From the NCBI GenBank assembly GCA_947069175.1, contig CAMTDV010000028.1, forward strand, positions 66,820,157 to 66,884,156: a stretch of 64,000 nt of DNA, read 5' to 3'. The DNA is from Scalesia atractyloides. Lineage: Eukaryota; Streptophyta; Magnoliopsida; Asterales; Asteraceae. This document shows positions 43,458 to 56,018 of the stretch, one piece after another; position 1 is the first letter of the stretch; every line of letters starts with the position of its first letter. The position numbers were made by a program, and so were the translations under genes. Below the pieces are notes generated by a model that was given only the letters and a program-made list of their open reading frames with translations, searched no databases and had not been told where the DNA came from.

Positions 43458-44445
43458 GCTGTGAGGAAATCTCTCTTCAATTCTCCTGACATAAGCGCCT
43501 CATAGCTGCTTAAGAAGGTGTTAAACAAAGCGACATGTTCTGTGGATATTTGAAGTGCTTGAGTGTCGCTGGCCACAGTGGTCTTTTTGGAGGATGATGA
43601 GGCCTTCACAGAGTTCGCGGAAGCATTCGAATAGGATTTGACAGCACTTTGGGAAGTTAATCCACATGAGGTGACAGGAGCAAGAAATGCCATATTCTTA
43701 GGGACCGAGGTTGCAGCATCTTGCTGAGACGTCTTCTGAGAATATCCAGTTTGATTCATCTCTCGTTTGACAATGTCCATTTCAAAGGCTTTTAAGGTGT
43801 TAATCAATTCCGAGAGTGTGACCAGAGTTGTGCTGGTGGGGAAAGTTCTCTTAATCATCATGCATTGAAGACTCCATTCTTTGGTAGAGAATCTAGCAGC
43901 TTCTTGATTGATGCATAGTTTGCAACTGGGTTTCCCACTTTCTTCATCTTGGTCAACACCCCCAGTCGTCGACTTATGTGGTCGGACAAGCTTTCGCCAC
44001 GGATACTTCCAAACATATCATATTCTTTCTGCACCATGTCTCGTTTGTTCTCCATGAGTTCCTCATTACCTTCATAATGGTCGATTAGAGCTAACCACAG
44101 TTCATGTGCCGAGGTGTATTCTTCAAACAGGTTGTTATCATCCTTCGACAGAGCCATAGTAAGAGCAACGTGAGCCCTCCGGTCACGTCGAATGAGCATC
44201 CTATCTTCATCAGTAAACGTTGAAGGATCTTCATTGATAGTACGGATGTCGTCACGTATTATTATAGGAACATGCGGGCCCACAGTGACTGACATCCATT
44301 GAGTATAATCGGTATACTCAAAAAAAGATTTGATCCTGTTTTTCCAACTGCCGAAATCTTCCGAACCTTTCAACTTTGGTGGCCTTGTAGCAGTTCCGGT
44401 TTCAAGTTCTGCTTGGGCAACCGGATTGAGTTGATTTAGAGACAT
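43458..44445 (-). pseudogene. copia2 gag, truncated
   Basis: Starts MSLNQLNPVAQAELE at 44445. A one-base loss at about 43880 shifts frame 44580-43858 against 43861-43418. The zinc knuckle region is missing because of the deletion that begins at 43458. Otherwise very close to copia1 gag. Confidence 0.88.
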
Positions 44446-44454
44446 GACGGTTGA

Positions 44455-44890
44455 TCTGAGATTAAATACGCTGGGGTTTGTTGAATCAGAAGACAATTTC
44501 GCTGCAAAGAGAAGACAATTACGCTGGCGATGGGGTAAATACGCTGGACCAGAGATCAAATACGCTGCACTTGGAATCAATTACGCTGATGGGGATTGGC
44601 GACTTTATCCTACAAAAAGCTAAATCCGCTGGATATTCGAAAACAAGCAAAGATTTAGTTAAATTCGCTGAACACCATGATAAAATCGCTGAGGATTAGT
44701 ATCACTGATTTCGAAGTCGCCTTCGATTAAATTCGCTGGTACAATTACACTGACAATTCTTTAAATCCGCTAGTTTGAAACCAGCGTATTTGTTAACTAC
44801 GCAAAATTCAAGATAAATACGCCAGATTCAAAGATAATTACACTATCTTCAAAAATATCTAAGCTGGCTTTAAGAATAATTACGCCCAGA
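44455..44890. repeat. ACGCTG array in copia2 leader
   Basis: Matches 14300-14740 with scattered changes. The primer site expected at about 45120-45136 is gone: gcacaaattgtgag lacks the ggctctgatacc part. Confidence 0.8.
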
Positions 44891-45136
44891 AGGGTTTTAG
44901 TACGAACAAAAACCCACTAATCACCCAAAAACGAATCAAAATTCATGTTTCTTTGCAGCTAAATGACTAAAATGTTTACCAAACCAGTGATTAACAACAA
45001 CCCAAAGATTAAACGCACCAGCTCAAGCCATTTTAAACCCAAAAAATTGAAAAACCATAAAACTTTGAAAACTTTTTGTAAAACCTTCAAAACTTGACAA
45101 ATCTTAACAAAAACTCAAACAATCAAGAGCACAAAT

Positions 45137-45587
45137 TGTGAGTCCCAAATAAGATTTGGATCACAGTGGTTCATTGTTATCACCCAAACAACTATGGATT
45201 AGTTGTTTGAATGTGCAAATACTAAGAAAAACCAAGCAAAGAAGATGAAGAATCTTGTATGGATCAAACAACTAGTGTTGTATATGAAATCCCAATAACA
45301 TGTAATCAATAACAGCACCTGGATGTTCGGATGTAAGCACAATAGCAAAAATCATAACACAAGAAGATCACAAAATTTGTCCAAGAAACTTGGACATACA
45401 TTCATTGATCATCATATTTATACAAAATGACTACCCAACGTATTTAATTAATACGCTGGGTTAGTAAATACGCCGCCAACAGCAAGTTTCACACAATTAC
45501 ACTTTTTACCTTTCAACATTGACAAACTAATACAAACCAGCTCAAACTATTTATAATCAAGCATCAACGGTCTCAAAAGTTCTAACA
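45137..45587 (-). mobile_element. 5' LTR of copia2
   Basis: 451 bp. Its palindrome at 45434-45460 has mismatches (CCCAACG versus CGCTGGG). It abuts block X at gaaaccatct, which in X copy 1 is preceded by ttaacaatg, so the insertion point is visible but its left duplication is lost. Confidence 0.9.
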
Positions 45588-46268
45588 GAAACCATCTCCA
45601 ATATTCTTGAAATCATCGATGATTGATTCAAGTTTCCAAATGTACACCACCAACAACCTGTACACGCGTTCGACTAATTCGGGAAATAAAGACTACCGAT
45701 TAATTCATTGTAATCGAAATCGTAAATATGCGTACAACCCACCCTCCTATTTATACGAGCACTCCAATCCCCTCAACTCGTTTACCACTCTCTCTCTACT
45801 CTCCAAATCCTAAACCACGTACCTTTGAAGAATCGGCAATACACTAGTGAGGAGGTATGGTCCCAGATAACCATACCCTTAACTACATTTTACAAGGATA
45901 ACCTGGCATTCAACATGCAATGGTGCGCCTTCCTTACAGACATCAGGTCATACAATGAGCCTTGCTGATGTCACACAATGACCCTTGCGCACTCAGAGCA
46001 ACGGTGAATTAGACCAACAACATTAGGTCACACAACAAGCTGTGCGCACTCAGCGCGACGGTGAATTAGACCAACAACTTCAGGTCATACGATGAGCCTT
46101 GCTCACTCAACGCAATGGTAAATTAGACCAATAATTTCTAGTCACACAACGAACCTTGTGTACTTGGCACAATGGCAAGTTAGACTCATGCGCCCAGACT
46201 ACTAGACCCTGCGCGGGTCAACACCCTCTTAAACATTAATCCTAAAACCTTGCAAGGACAAGACACAT
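45588..46268 (+). other. Block X, copy 2, left part
   Basis: Matches 3721-4452 but with one tandem unit fewer. Ends at element A, which inserted at acaca (46264-46268). The rest is at 57130-57581. Confidence 0.85.
45948..46205. repeat. 57-bp tandem repeats in X2
   Basis: About four units, against five in X1. Confidence 0.75.
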
Positions 46269-47416
46269 GTCAACACCCCGACCCGCAGCGGAATAAGAGT
46301 CGGGGCATAATTGGGTTATCACCAAAGCTCATGATATTTACTAATATGTTTCATATTTATTAAAGTCAAAGTTACATTTCCAAATATCCAAACATGTCCA
46401 TACAATACAAAGAAAAATAAACCAAACATAACAATTCCAAACTCTAAATCATTTTATTCTTCTAGTCCAATCCTATGTGTTTCTGGCTGCTGCTGGTTCA
46501 CCTGTATCATGTGTAAAAATGGGGGTTTTTGGGTCAACATAAGTTGGCGAGTGAACCTTGTTAGATAAACATTTATTATTGATTTACTTGTTAGTTTATC
46601 AACGAAGAATTGTGCATAATTATAATGAGCAAATGTAAATAATCAAGCAGTGGCAAATAGCAATCACAACTATAACATACAATAACATACATAAACATAC
46701 CAACATTATACGATAAATAACATAAATGAAACTGTGCGATCAAGGCTCAATCAAACGGAGCCGATCGTATTGCATGTACTGAAAATGAAAATGTCTGTGC
46801 GATCAAGGCTCAATCAAACGGAGCCGATCGTATGTGGGCACGCCAGGTTCACGCTCATAATGAAATGGGGAACATTCTCAACGCTCATAATGTAATGGGG
46901 AGCGGCGGCCTATGAAATTGCATGTACTGAAAATAATGAATTGCATCTAACAATAACTACACAACAGTTGAAACAAACTGAATACACATGTTCATGATAT
47001 GATGTATGCACAATGGTTTAAATATAATATATATAACAAGACACATGATACACCCCAAAACGTGATTAAAACGGGGAATTTGTAAAGATTCACTCACATT
47101 GGGTGCGTTGGATTGGAGATGGTGAGATGCGCACGAATTGGATGAGTGGAAACAACGAGAAATAACTAACCTAAATAATAACGAAAAAAATATAGTAAAT
47201 GAGTGGATTTTATTAAGGATTTTAATGGAATTTTTAGATATATTATTGTGAGTTTAAGGCTATTTTCTATCTTTAAAAATGTTATTTTTAAGTATTTTTA
47301 ATTGATTTTTAAATTAAATTAAAAAAAATAAAAATATAAAAAAATTGTTTATTTTGCGTTGACCGTTGACCTGTTGACCTGTTGACCTGTTGACCGGTTC
47401 GGTCAGAGTGCAAGGA

Positions 47417-47833
47417 TGCGCTGGGTGAGACTCGAACCCGAGACCTCCCGTACGCGTGCACGCAGCTCTACCAACTGAGCTACGTGTCTAACCCGAAATA
47501 ATCTTGTTTTTAATTATATTTATATACTGATTCGATTTAACCAAAATTCTTTTAATTTCAAAAACATTTTAATTCAACAAACCGGTGCCAGTAACAAGTT
47601 TCGAACGCGTGACGTGCGACTTAGTGTTGCACACAGTCCACCGCTGGACTGTGTGTCTAACCTGGTTAATATCTCGGTTTTTATTATACTTAACAACTAA
47701 CGGAGTTAACCCGGTTTAGTTTTAAACAAAAAGGCATTTTATTACATAAGGAGTGCGTGTATCAGGGATCGAACTCGTGACATGCGACTATGTTTTGCAC
47801 ACAGTCCACCGCTGGACTGTGTGTCTAACCCGT
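47417..47833 (-). repeat. Three tRNA-like modules, LTR A5
   Basis: On the minus strand: 47833-47762, 47663-47593 and 47495-47417. Stems of all three are perfect or wobble-paired. Confidence 0.85.
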
Positions 47834-48670
47834 TCAGATTACTGATTTTAAATAAACTTATAACTTAACTAACTTCGTCTTCTTCATTCAAATTACAGTC
47901 GACAGAATTTCTAATCCGTTGTCTTGTTTTTTTTACGATTAACAATCATTTTTAAGGCTAAAATGAAATGGCAGAGACGGTGTTAGAAGTAACATACCGT
48001 AGGAATGATTTATCACAGAGTTTCCGGCAATGCGTCGGCTCTGTTTTTGTGCACCTCAACTGAACCAAACAATTAACCATCTTGATTAGTCAATCGTGGA
48101 ATTGAAGTGATAAACAAACGTTAATAGTGTGATTGAAAGTCCTTACCGCTTCACAGACGGAAATAAAAGTTTCCAGGAAATTTCCGGCGAACTGGAATTA
48201 TCCAATAACGGTGCCTGAATTCGATCTCAAGTGGATGGTTTGAGTTAGAAACAGCTTAACAACTGTTAGATTACGATGGTATTGAAGAACTTACCGATTT
48301 GAGGACAAATACGGTTTTCCGGCGAACCTTACAGAAATTTCCGGCGATTTGATTTAAACGTTCTGATGGACTGAAAGTGTGATGAAAGTGAAATGGAATG
48401 TTTGCCTGATGTCTCTGAGTCGCGAGAAGGGTTTTGTTTGGAGTAATCTGGACTTGATTATTTTTCGGTTATAAAAACCGATAATGATGAAAATTGATGT
48501 TCAATCAATTCCGACTTGATTAAAATCGTCGGTGCATCGGTTATAACCTGAATATGCGAGTAATCAAATGATTTGACGATTGAATTGCCGATTTCCGTTT
48601 CTCAGTTGGCGCAACCGGTTTAACCGAGTTTGTGTATAAATGTTATTTGTTTCCTAGAGATAACAGAAAA

Positions 48671-48754
48671 CAACATATGGCGGAGTGGTGATGTGTGTGT
48701 GTGTTAAGACTTTGAAGTTATGAACCGGCTGACCCGGGTTCGAGTCCCGGCAGC
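48671..48754 (+). other. tRNA-like module M1, LTR A5
   Basis: A box TGGCGGAGTGG and T-arm CCGGG/CCCGG kept; TG repeat expanded between them. Confidence 0.7.
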
Positions 48755-48941
48755 GACATTTCTTTTTTATTTATTTTGTTTTCACTTTTTATCAAATATA
48801 ATTTTTATAGTTTAGTTTGTTTATTAATTATGTATCATTAAAAATCAAAATAACCATAAATACACAACGTGACATTTATAACTTGATATTCGATTACAAA
48901 ACGGAGCGGGTTTGGAAAACCCGTTTTTGACAAATGTTACA

Positions 48942-48957
48942 GTATCCCCTACTTTTA
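48942..48957 (-). promoter_or_regulatory. Polypurine tract, element A
   Basis: Minus strand TAAAAGTAGGGGATAC ends at the 3' LTR start. Confidence 0.88.
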
Positions 48958-48975
48958 GGAATTTCGTCCCGAAAT

Positions 48976-49224
48976 TTAAGTAGTTGAAGTAGTAGGAAAA
49001 AGATGCGGGTATTTTTCACGCATTGAGTCTTCTCGTTCCCAAGTAAACTCAGGTCCCCGTTTCGACTCCCAGCGTACCCTAACAATTGGAATGCGACTTC
49101 GTCGTAGACGTTTCTCTCCGAAGTCCATGATCTCTACTGGTCTTTCAATAAAATGCATAGATTCATCAATCTGAATATCTTCCAGAGGAATGTGGAGGTT
49201 TTCATCAGCGAGGCACTTCTTCAA
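48976..49224 (-). pseudogene. Element A integrase C-terminal end
   Basis: Short frame (82 codons) with MKKCLADENLHIPLED and the chromodomain-like VRWESKRGPEFTWERED, ending YPHLFPTTSTT before a stop. In an intact element it would be the C-terminus of Pol. Separated from the core by a small indel at about 49224. Confidence 0.88.
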
Positions 49225-49793
49225 GTTTGATACGTGGAATGTGGATGAATCCTGTTGAGTTCTTCTTGTAGATCAAGCTTGTATGCTACAGGTCCTACTC
49301 TTTCGAGTATCTTGAAAGGTCCTACGTAGCGTGGTGCTAGCTTGCCCTTTTGACCAAAACGAACTACTCCCTTCCACAGTGATACTTTTAGAAGTACATG
49401 ATCCCCAATGTTAAACTCTAAAGGCTTCCGTCGTTTATCTGCATAACTCTTTTGACGACTTTGGGCCGCTAGAAGATTGTTTCGGATTTGATGGATCTTG
49501 TCTGTGGTTTCTTGGATCAATTCTGGACCAGTGATTTGAGCTTCCCCAATTTCGTGCCAACATACTGGAGATCGGCACTTACGACCATATAAGGCTTCGA
49601 AAGATGCCATGCCGATGCTTGAATGATAGCTGTTGTTGTACGAAAATTCAACTAATGGTAGGTGGGCGTCCCAATTTCCCTTGAAGTCTATGACACATGC
49701 TCGAAGCATATCTTCAAGAGTTTGAATGGTGCGCTCAGATTGTCCATTAGTTTGAGGATGATAGGCGGTACTGAGATCTAGTCGCGTACCCAT
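49221..49793 (-). pseudogene. Element A integrase core, second half
   Basis: Holds the third catalytic residue (NGQSERTIQ), ALYGRKCRSPV and the GPY/F-like tail (KLAPRYVGPFKIL). An in-frame stop or indel at about 49820 separates it from the preceding core piece. Confidence 0.9.
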
Positions 49794-49820
49794 AGCGGAT
49801 TGTACTGCTTGCCATGTTCG

Positions 49821-50249
49821 TTAAGTGAAACGACCATCACGATCTGAAATAATGCTTAACGGTACCCCATGTCGGCTTACGATTTCGCTGATATAAATAC
49901 GAGCAAGCTTTTCGTTCTTGAAATCTTCGCGGATAGGAATAAAGTGAGCTGATTTTGTAAGTCGGTCAATTATTACCCATATAGTGTCATACCCACCAGA
50001 AGTGCGAGGTAACCCGGTAATGAAGTCCATGGTTATATTTTCCCACTTCCATACATGTATTTCAGGTTGGACCAGAAGTCCTGAGGGTCTTTGGTGTTCA
50101 GCTTTCACCTTGGAACATGTAAGGCACTTGGAAACAAAAACGGCAATATCCTTTTTCATTCCAGGCCACCAATAGGTATATCGTAGGTCTTGATACATCT
50201 TATCGGCTCCTGGGTGTATAGAGTATCGCGTTTTGTGAGCTTCCTTCAT
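49821..50249 (-). pseudogene. Element A integrase zinc domain and core, first half
   Basis: Zinc region HKTRYSIHPG and CLTCSKVK, first catalytic Asp in MDFITGLP, second in SDRDGRFT, then a stop. The gap 50250-50336 has a stop at about 50338. Confidence 0.9.
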
Positions 50250-50336
50250 AAGAATTTCACGAAGATTGTTGTGGTTAGGAATCCAGATACGATCTAGGTA
50301 GTACAGAATACCGTCAGATTTAGTTTCAATTTTAAG

Positions 50337-50936
50337 TTAGGCTCCACAGGACATCTCCTTTCGTACATCATCTTCCGTAACTGAAACATGTTGGGCTTCT
50401 CGAATTTGATCTTTAATGTCGGTTATAATTTGCGAACATAGAAGACGAATGGAGTTCGCATAACCCTTTCGACTAAGTGCATCAGCCACCACATTTGCCT
50501 TGCCAGGGTGGTATCGAATTTCACAGTCGTAATCATTTAGAAGTTCAACCCATCTTCGTTGCCTCATGTTTAACTCCTTTTGATTGAAGATATGTTGAAG
50601 ACTTTTGTGGTCAGTGTATATTTCACACTTAGTACCATAGAGATAATGTCTCCATATCTTAAGAGCGAACACAACGGCTCCAAGTTCTAGGTCATGAGTG
50701 GTGTAGTTCTTTTCATGCGTCTTGAGTTGTCTCGAAGCATAAGCTATAACTTTCCCTCTTTGCATTAGAACGCAGCCCAATCCTTGCCCTGACGCGTTAC
50801 AATAGACCACAAAATCATCACAACCTTCAGGAAGAGTGAGGATTGGTGCATCACAAAGTTTTTGTTTAAGGGTTTGGAAGGCTTCTTCTTGCTTGGGTCC
50901 CCATATGAAAGGTTTTCCCTTATGAGTTAAAGCCAT
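50337..50936 (-). pseudogene. Element A RNase H
   Basis: RT connection and RNase H: DDFVVYCNASGQGLG (the usual Asp is Asn here), HDLELGAVVFALKIW, TDHKSLQHIF and VADALSRK. The change of the first catalytic Asp (YCDAS in relatives) would by itself weaken the enzyme. Confidence 0.9.
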
Positions 50937-51007
50937 GAGTGGTACAGCAATGCGAGAGAAGTTTGAGATGAAACGACGATAATAGCCAGCTAGACCAAGA
51001 AAAGATC

Positions 51008-51660
51008 TTACTTCAGTTGGTGTACGTGGAGCTTGCCATTCTTGTACCGCTTTGATCTTTGAGGGTAGACATGTATTCCCTTGTCATTGACTACATGTCC
51101 GAGGAATTGCACCTCTTTTAACCAGAATTCGCATTTAGAGAATTTGGCGTAAAGCTTTTCATTCTCTAGAAGTGTAAGGATGAGTCGAAGATGACGCTCA
51201 TGATCAGATTTAGATTTCGAATAAATAAGAATGTCGTCGATGAAAACTATAACAAATCGATCAAGATAAGGTTTGCAGACTCTGTTCATTAGGTCCATGA
51301 AGACAGCTGGTGCGTTGGTTAAACCAAATGGCATGACCATGAATTCATAATGGCCATAACGAGTTCGAAAAGCAGTCTTGGGACGTCTTCTTCATGCACT
51401 CTAAGTTGATGATAGCCAGATCGAAGGTCGATTTTTGAAAAGCAGTTGGCACCTTGAAGTTGGTCAAGAAGATCATCAATGCGAGGTAAAGGATAGCGAT
51501 TCTTGATTGTTAACTTGTTGAGCTCTCTGTAGTCGATGCACATACGAAACGATCCATATTTCTTCTTTACGAAAAGATAAGGTGCACCCCAAGGCGATGA
51601 ACTAGGACGTATGAATCCCTTATCAGTCAACTCTTGTAATTGACTGGCTAGCTCTTGCAT
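51008..51660 (-). pseudogene. Element A reverse transcriptase
   Basis: Frame 51660-51319 has the fingers and first catalytic Asp (FSKIDLRSGYHQLR); frame 51340-51008 has MPFGLTNAPAVFMDLMN and the active site FIDDILIYSKS. They are offset by an indel at about 51380, and a further one at about 51060 shifts the thumb. Confidence 0.92.
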
Positions 51661-52485
51661 TCAGAGGGGCTAACCTATAAGGAGACTTTCCAACTGGTGT
51701 AGCACCAGGTATAAGATCAATACGGAATTCGACTTCTCTAACTGGAGGAAGTCCTGAAATGTCGTCAGGAAAAACTTGCGGGAAATCTTTTACTACAGGA
51801 ATGTCTTCAAGTTTCTTCTCCATGGTTCCCTTTTTGATGATATGAGCTAAAAACGCGACATAATTCTTGCGAAGATATTTTTGAGCTTGAAGACAAGACA
51901 TTAAGCTGAGTCCTTTCGACGAGGTTTCTCCAAAGATTCGAAGAGTCTGACCGTTTGAAAGAGGAATACGTATAAATTTTTCGCGACATACAACTTCTGC
52001 CTGATGTTGACTGAGCCAGTCCATACCAATTATGATATCAAAACTTCCCGGCTTCATAGGAATAAGGTCGACTGAGAAGTCGTGGTCGTTAATGTGAGTG
52101 TACAGTCGCGAATAATAGAGTTTAATGAAACTGGTTTCCCGTCAGCAACTTCTACCGTTATGGATTCCATGAGCTTATCACGATTTTGGTTTAAGATAGG
52201 TTCAAATTCTAAGGACACAAAACTTCTATCCGCACCAGTATCAAATAACATAGAGGCATATCTACCATTTATAAGGAACGTACCGTTAACCACATTGCCG
52301 TCAGCTCTGGCCTGGTTAGCGTTGATATTGAAAGCTCTTCCTCTTGCAGGTGGAGGAGCTTGGTTTGCTTGTTTCACCGGGTTGGCTTGGGCCTGAGCAT
52401 GAATAATGTTTACCAACCTTGGACAAGTGTTTCTGAAATGGCTTGGGTCTCCGCAATTGTAGCAAGCCCGCATATTTTGACTCAT
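51623..52485 (-). pseudogene. Element A zinc knuckle, protease and RT linker
   Basis: Frame 52485-52054 continues gag after its stop: knuckle CYNCGDPSHFRNTC, then the protease LFDTGADRSFV. A one-base loss at about 52095 moves the rest to 52057-51623: GMDWLSQHQAEVVC, LPPVREVEFRIDL, then the RT start, lost again by a shift at about 51660. Confidence 0.9.
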
Positions 52486-52554
52486 AGGATAATTGGGTTG
52501 GTAGTATGTTTGGGCTAAATGTTGGGTGGGTGGTAATGGTAGGGGTTGTTGGGC

Positions 52555-53643
52555 TTAACCCATTAATTGTTGGTGGGTTTGGGTTAAAGGTTGGTGGCGG
52601 TTTGTTCGTTGAGGCATGCGACAGGTTTGAACAGTATGACCTGCGCGATCACAGCCGGTGCAATATTGGCAAGGATGATCAGGGGAATGGTGATATTGGC
52701 AACGGTTGCATTTTGGTAACGGGCCAGTGTAAGGTCTTCTGTATGGTGCGGGTGAAGGAGCGACTTGGGTAATGGGTGCAGCAGGAATTGGGAGGTTGGT
52801 TTGAGTAACAGCGAAATTTCTAGTGTTGCGCTTCCTCTTGTTGGCAAACTTAGAGGAAGAGATGGGATGGTTTGAAGTTTGACCCTCAACAGGGGCTTTC
52901 TTTTTCTCTTCTTTGAACTTCCTGTTGCGAATTCGGTTCTCGGTCAGTTCAGTTGCTAGCTCCATTGCAGCTTCTAGTGTTATTGGTGAAACGCTGAGAA
53001 CAGAATCTTGGATTTTCGAGGGAAGTCCTCGAATATAATGCTCGATCAGACGATAAGTTGGGGTGAACAAATTTGGAACCATTTGGTTCAACTCTAAGAA
53101 CCTCTTGTTATAGGTGGTATGATCACCCTCCTTTTGCTTTAAAGAATGAAATTCGTCCTCCAACTTTTTAATTTCACTCCTAGGACAGAAACGCCTAGTC
53201 ATGATTTCCCTTAACTCCTCCCAAGTTAAGGCCATTGCATTTTCAGTTCCCATCTTCCCTTTTTCAGTATTCCACCAAGTGAGAGCTACCCCAAATAGTC
53301 TCCCGGTGGCGTATCGAACCTTGCGATCCTCAGGACAATCACAGTTGAGAAAGGTGTTTTCCATCTCCTCGAACCAATGTAGGAGAGCAGTGACACCCTC
53401 GGTCCCCTCAAATTTAGGAGGATCACAAGATTTAAAATGTTTGTAAGAGCACTTGCTGGTAGGAGGGTTGTCGATGTTCTGGTCACGTCGTTTGGGAGGG
53501 TTAGTAGGATTTGTAGCGAGGGCTTGTTGTACTTGGACCACAATGTCAGGCAGTATCGTGGCCATTTGTTTCGCGATTTGGGTGGCCAAGCGTTCCTGAG
53601 ACCTTCCTGATCTTTTACCCCTTCGTTGTTGTCTGGACGACAT
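52555..53643 (-). CDS. Element A Gag, ended early by TAA
   Basis: 362 residues from MSSRQQRRGKRSGR. The gag domain (SCDPPKFEGTEGV, LTWWNTEKGK, MTRRFCPRSEIKKLEDEF) is followed by a knuckle-like CTGCDRAGHTVQTC. The frame stops at TAA 52555-52557, but the same frame continues for more than 150 codons with knuckle and protease, so this is a nonsense mutation. TR-GAG has no stop at this place. Confidence 0.9.
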   Translation of the reverse strand: MSSRQQRRGKRSGRSQERLATQIAKQMATILPDIVVQVQQALATNPTNPPKRRDQNIDNPPTSKCSYKHFKSCDPPKFEGTEGVTALLHWFEEMENTFLNCDCPEDRKVRYATGRLFGVALTWWNTEKGKMGTENAMALTWEELREIMTRRFCPRSEIKKLEDEFHSLKQKEGDHTTYNKRFLELNQMVPNLFTPTYRLIEHYIRGLPSKIQDSVLSVSPITLEAAMELATELTENRIRNRKFKEEKKKAPVEGQTSNHPISSSKFANKRKRNTRNFAVTQTNLPIPAAPITQVAPSPAPYRRPYTGPLPKCNRCQYHHSPDHPCQYCTGCDRAGHTVQTCRMPQRTNRHQPLTQTHQQLMG

Positions 53644-54437
53644 CTACAGGAACATACATGAGAAGATTGTGAGTTTATGGTGTCTTTGTTAGGTGTCATG
53701 TGTCTTTAAGAAAATGAAAATAACATAAATATCAATAATGCAACTACATCCATAGGATGTCTTGGGTTTGCTCATGTTGGGCCTCAAATGTCCCCCATAC
53801 CTTCACCTATATAGTCATGTGGGCCCCCATGGCTATTGGCTTGGTAGGATTCACATTAGTATTGGCAATTTAACACTCGCATCACCCGAATGCAAACCAC
53901 AAAATATGTTCATGAGATGTTTGGTCGGAACGTGTCCAGGTGTAGACACAATGACAACTCAAAGTGGGGTTAGCTCACACGACGTTTGGTATAGCATGCT
54001 TTGGCCTAATAGGTACTTCGTACTCTCATCGTTAGTCCCCAGGTAGGCAAACTGGTCCTTTATTTTGGATTTATACGAATGCCAGCCTAGACAGGACGTT
54101 CTGACTACCGGTACTGGTACCCTTCCAGTTACTACATGCCCGTCATGCGAACTCACTTTGATGAGATTTGAAAACACAAAAATCATTGTAAAAGCAATCA
54201 TGATGTGGTGTGTGCTTTCATGGATGTCATATGTTATGAGTATATGATTCATGATAGGCATTATATGATAATACATACTTATGAACATGCTTGCATAATA
54301 TTGAATGTAACATTTAACATAAAACATATAAACATCATGAAATTTGGCAAGTAACACACAAAAATCTTATAAGTTTCTAATCAACTATAGTATAGGCTCT
54401 AAGGGTCTAATAACCTATCCTATATCCCTATAGTCAT
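53644..54437 (-). other. Element A leader
   Basis: No long frame. On the minus strand it shares the leader word around gagtacgaagtacctattag and the gggcccacatgac region with C2 and TR-GAG, which suggests a common packaging or translation signal (inference). Confidence 0.6.
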
Positions 54438-54453
54438 GGCTCTGATACCAATC
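54438..54453 (-). promoter_or_regulatory. Primer binding site, element A
   Basis: Minus strand GATTGGTATCAGAGCC directly follows the 5' LTR; complementary to initiator tRNA-Met. Confidence 0.93.
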
Positions 54454-55601
54454 TGTCACACCCCGACCCGCAGCGGAATAAGAGTCGGGGCATAATTGGG
54501 TTATCACCAAAGCTCATGATATTTACTAATATGTTTCATATTTATTAAAGTCAAAGTTACATTTCCAAATATCCAAACATGTCCATACAATACAAAGAAA
54601 AATAAACCAAACATAACAATTCCAAACTCTAAATCATTTTATTCTTCTAGTCCAATCCTATGTGTTTCTGGCTGCTGCTGGTTCACCTGTATCATGTGTA
54701 AAAATGAGGGTTTTTGGGTCAACATAAGTTGGCGAGTGAACCTTGTTAGATAAACATTTATTATTGATTTACTTGTTAGTTTATCAACGAAGAATTGTGC
54801 ATAATCATAATGAACAATTGTAAATAATCAAGTAGTGGCAAATAGCAATCACAACTATAACATACAATAACATATGATAACATACATAAACATACCAACA
54901 TTATACGATAAATAACATAAATGAAACTGTGCGATCAAGGCTCAATCAAACGGAGCCGATCGTATTGCATGTACGGAAAATGAAAATGTCTGTGCGATCA
55001 AGGCTCAATCAAACGGAGCCGATCGTATGTGGGCACGCCAGGTTCACGCTCATAATGAAATGGGGAACATGCTCAACGCTCATAATGTAATGGGGAGCGG
55101 CGGCCTATGAAATTGCATGTACTGAAAATAATGAATTGCATCTACCAATAACTACACAACAGTTGAAACAAACTGAATACACATGTTCATGATATGATGT
55201 ATGCACAATGGTTTAAATATAATATATATAACAAGACACATGATACACCCCAAAACGTGATTAAAACGGAGAATTTGTAAAGATTCACTCACATTGGGTG
55301 CGTTGGATTGGAGATGGTACGAATTGGATGAGCGGAAACAACGAGAAATAACTAACCTAAATAATAACGAAAAAAATATAGTAAATGATGTGATTTTATT
55401 AAGGATTTTAATGGAATTTTTAGATATATTATTGTGAGTTTAAGGCTATTTTCTATCTTTTAAAAATGTTATTTTTAAGTATTTTTAATTGATTTTTAAA
55501 TTAAATTAAATAAATAAAAATATAAAAAAAATTGTTTATTTTGCGTTGACCGTTGACCGTTGACCTGTTGACCTGTTGACCGGTTCGGTCAGGGTGCAAG
55601 G

Positions 55602-56018
55602 ATGCGCTGGGTGAGACTCGAACCCGAGACCTCCCATACGCGTGCACGCAGCTCTACCAACTGAGCTACGTGTCTAACCCGAAATAATCTTGTTTTTAAT
55701 TATATTTATATACTGATTCGATTTAACCAAAATTCTTTTAATTTCAAAAACATTTTAATTCAACAAACCGGTGCCAGTAACAAGTTTCGAACGCGTGACG
55801 TGCGACTTAGTGTTGCACACAGTCCACCGCTGGACTGTGTGTCTCACCTGGTTAATATCTCGGTTTTTATTATACTTAACAACTAACGGAGTTAACCCGG
55901 TTTAGTTCTAAACAAAAAGGCATTTTATTACATAAGGAGTGCGTGTATCAGGGATCGAACTCGTGACATGAGACTATGTTTTGCACACAGTCCACCGCTG
56001 GACTGTGTGTCTAACACG
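55602..56018 (-). repeat. Three tRNA-like modules, LTR A6
   Basis: On the minus strand: 56018-55947, 55848-55770 and 55680-55602. Hairpin stems match A5. Confidence 0.85.

Larger units (their letters stand above)
14990..45587 (-). mobile_element. copia2, Sirevirus-like, interrupted by B and A4
   Basis: From 5' LTR 45137-45587 to 3' LTR 14990-15440. The internal sequence reads through both insertions: RT joins RNase H across A4 at agcat, and the spacer joins across B. Without insertions it is about 10.5 kb. It has lost the primer site and an internal stretch of about 2.2 kb between gag and protease, so it could not move on its own. Confidence 0.85.
46269..48941 (-). mobile_element. 3' LTR of element A (A5)
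   Basis: Contains two GATCGGCTC hairpin repeats (46737-46769, 46798-46831), five W boxes (47359-47397), the module array and M1. The start differs by one base from A6 (TGTCAACACC against TGTCACACC on the plus strand). Confidence 0.93.
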
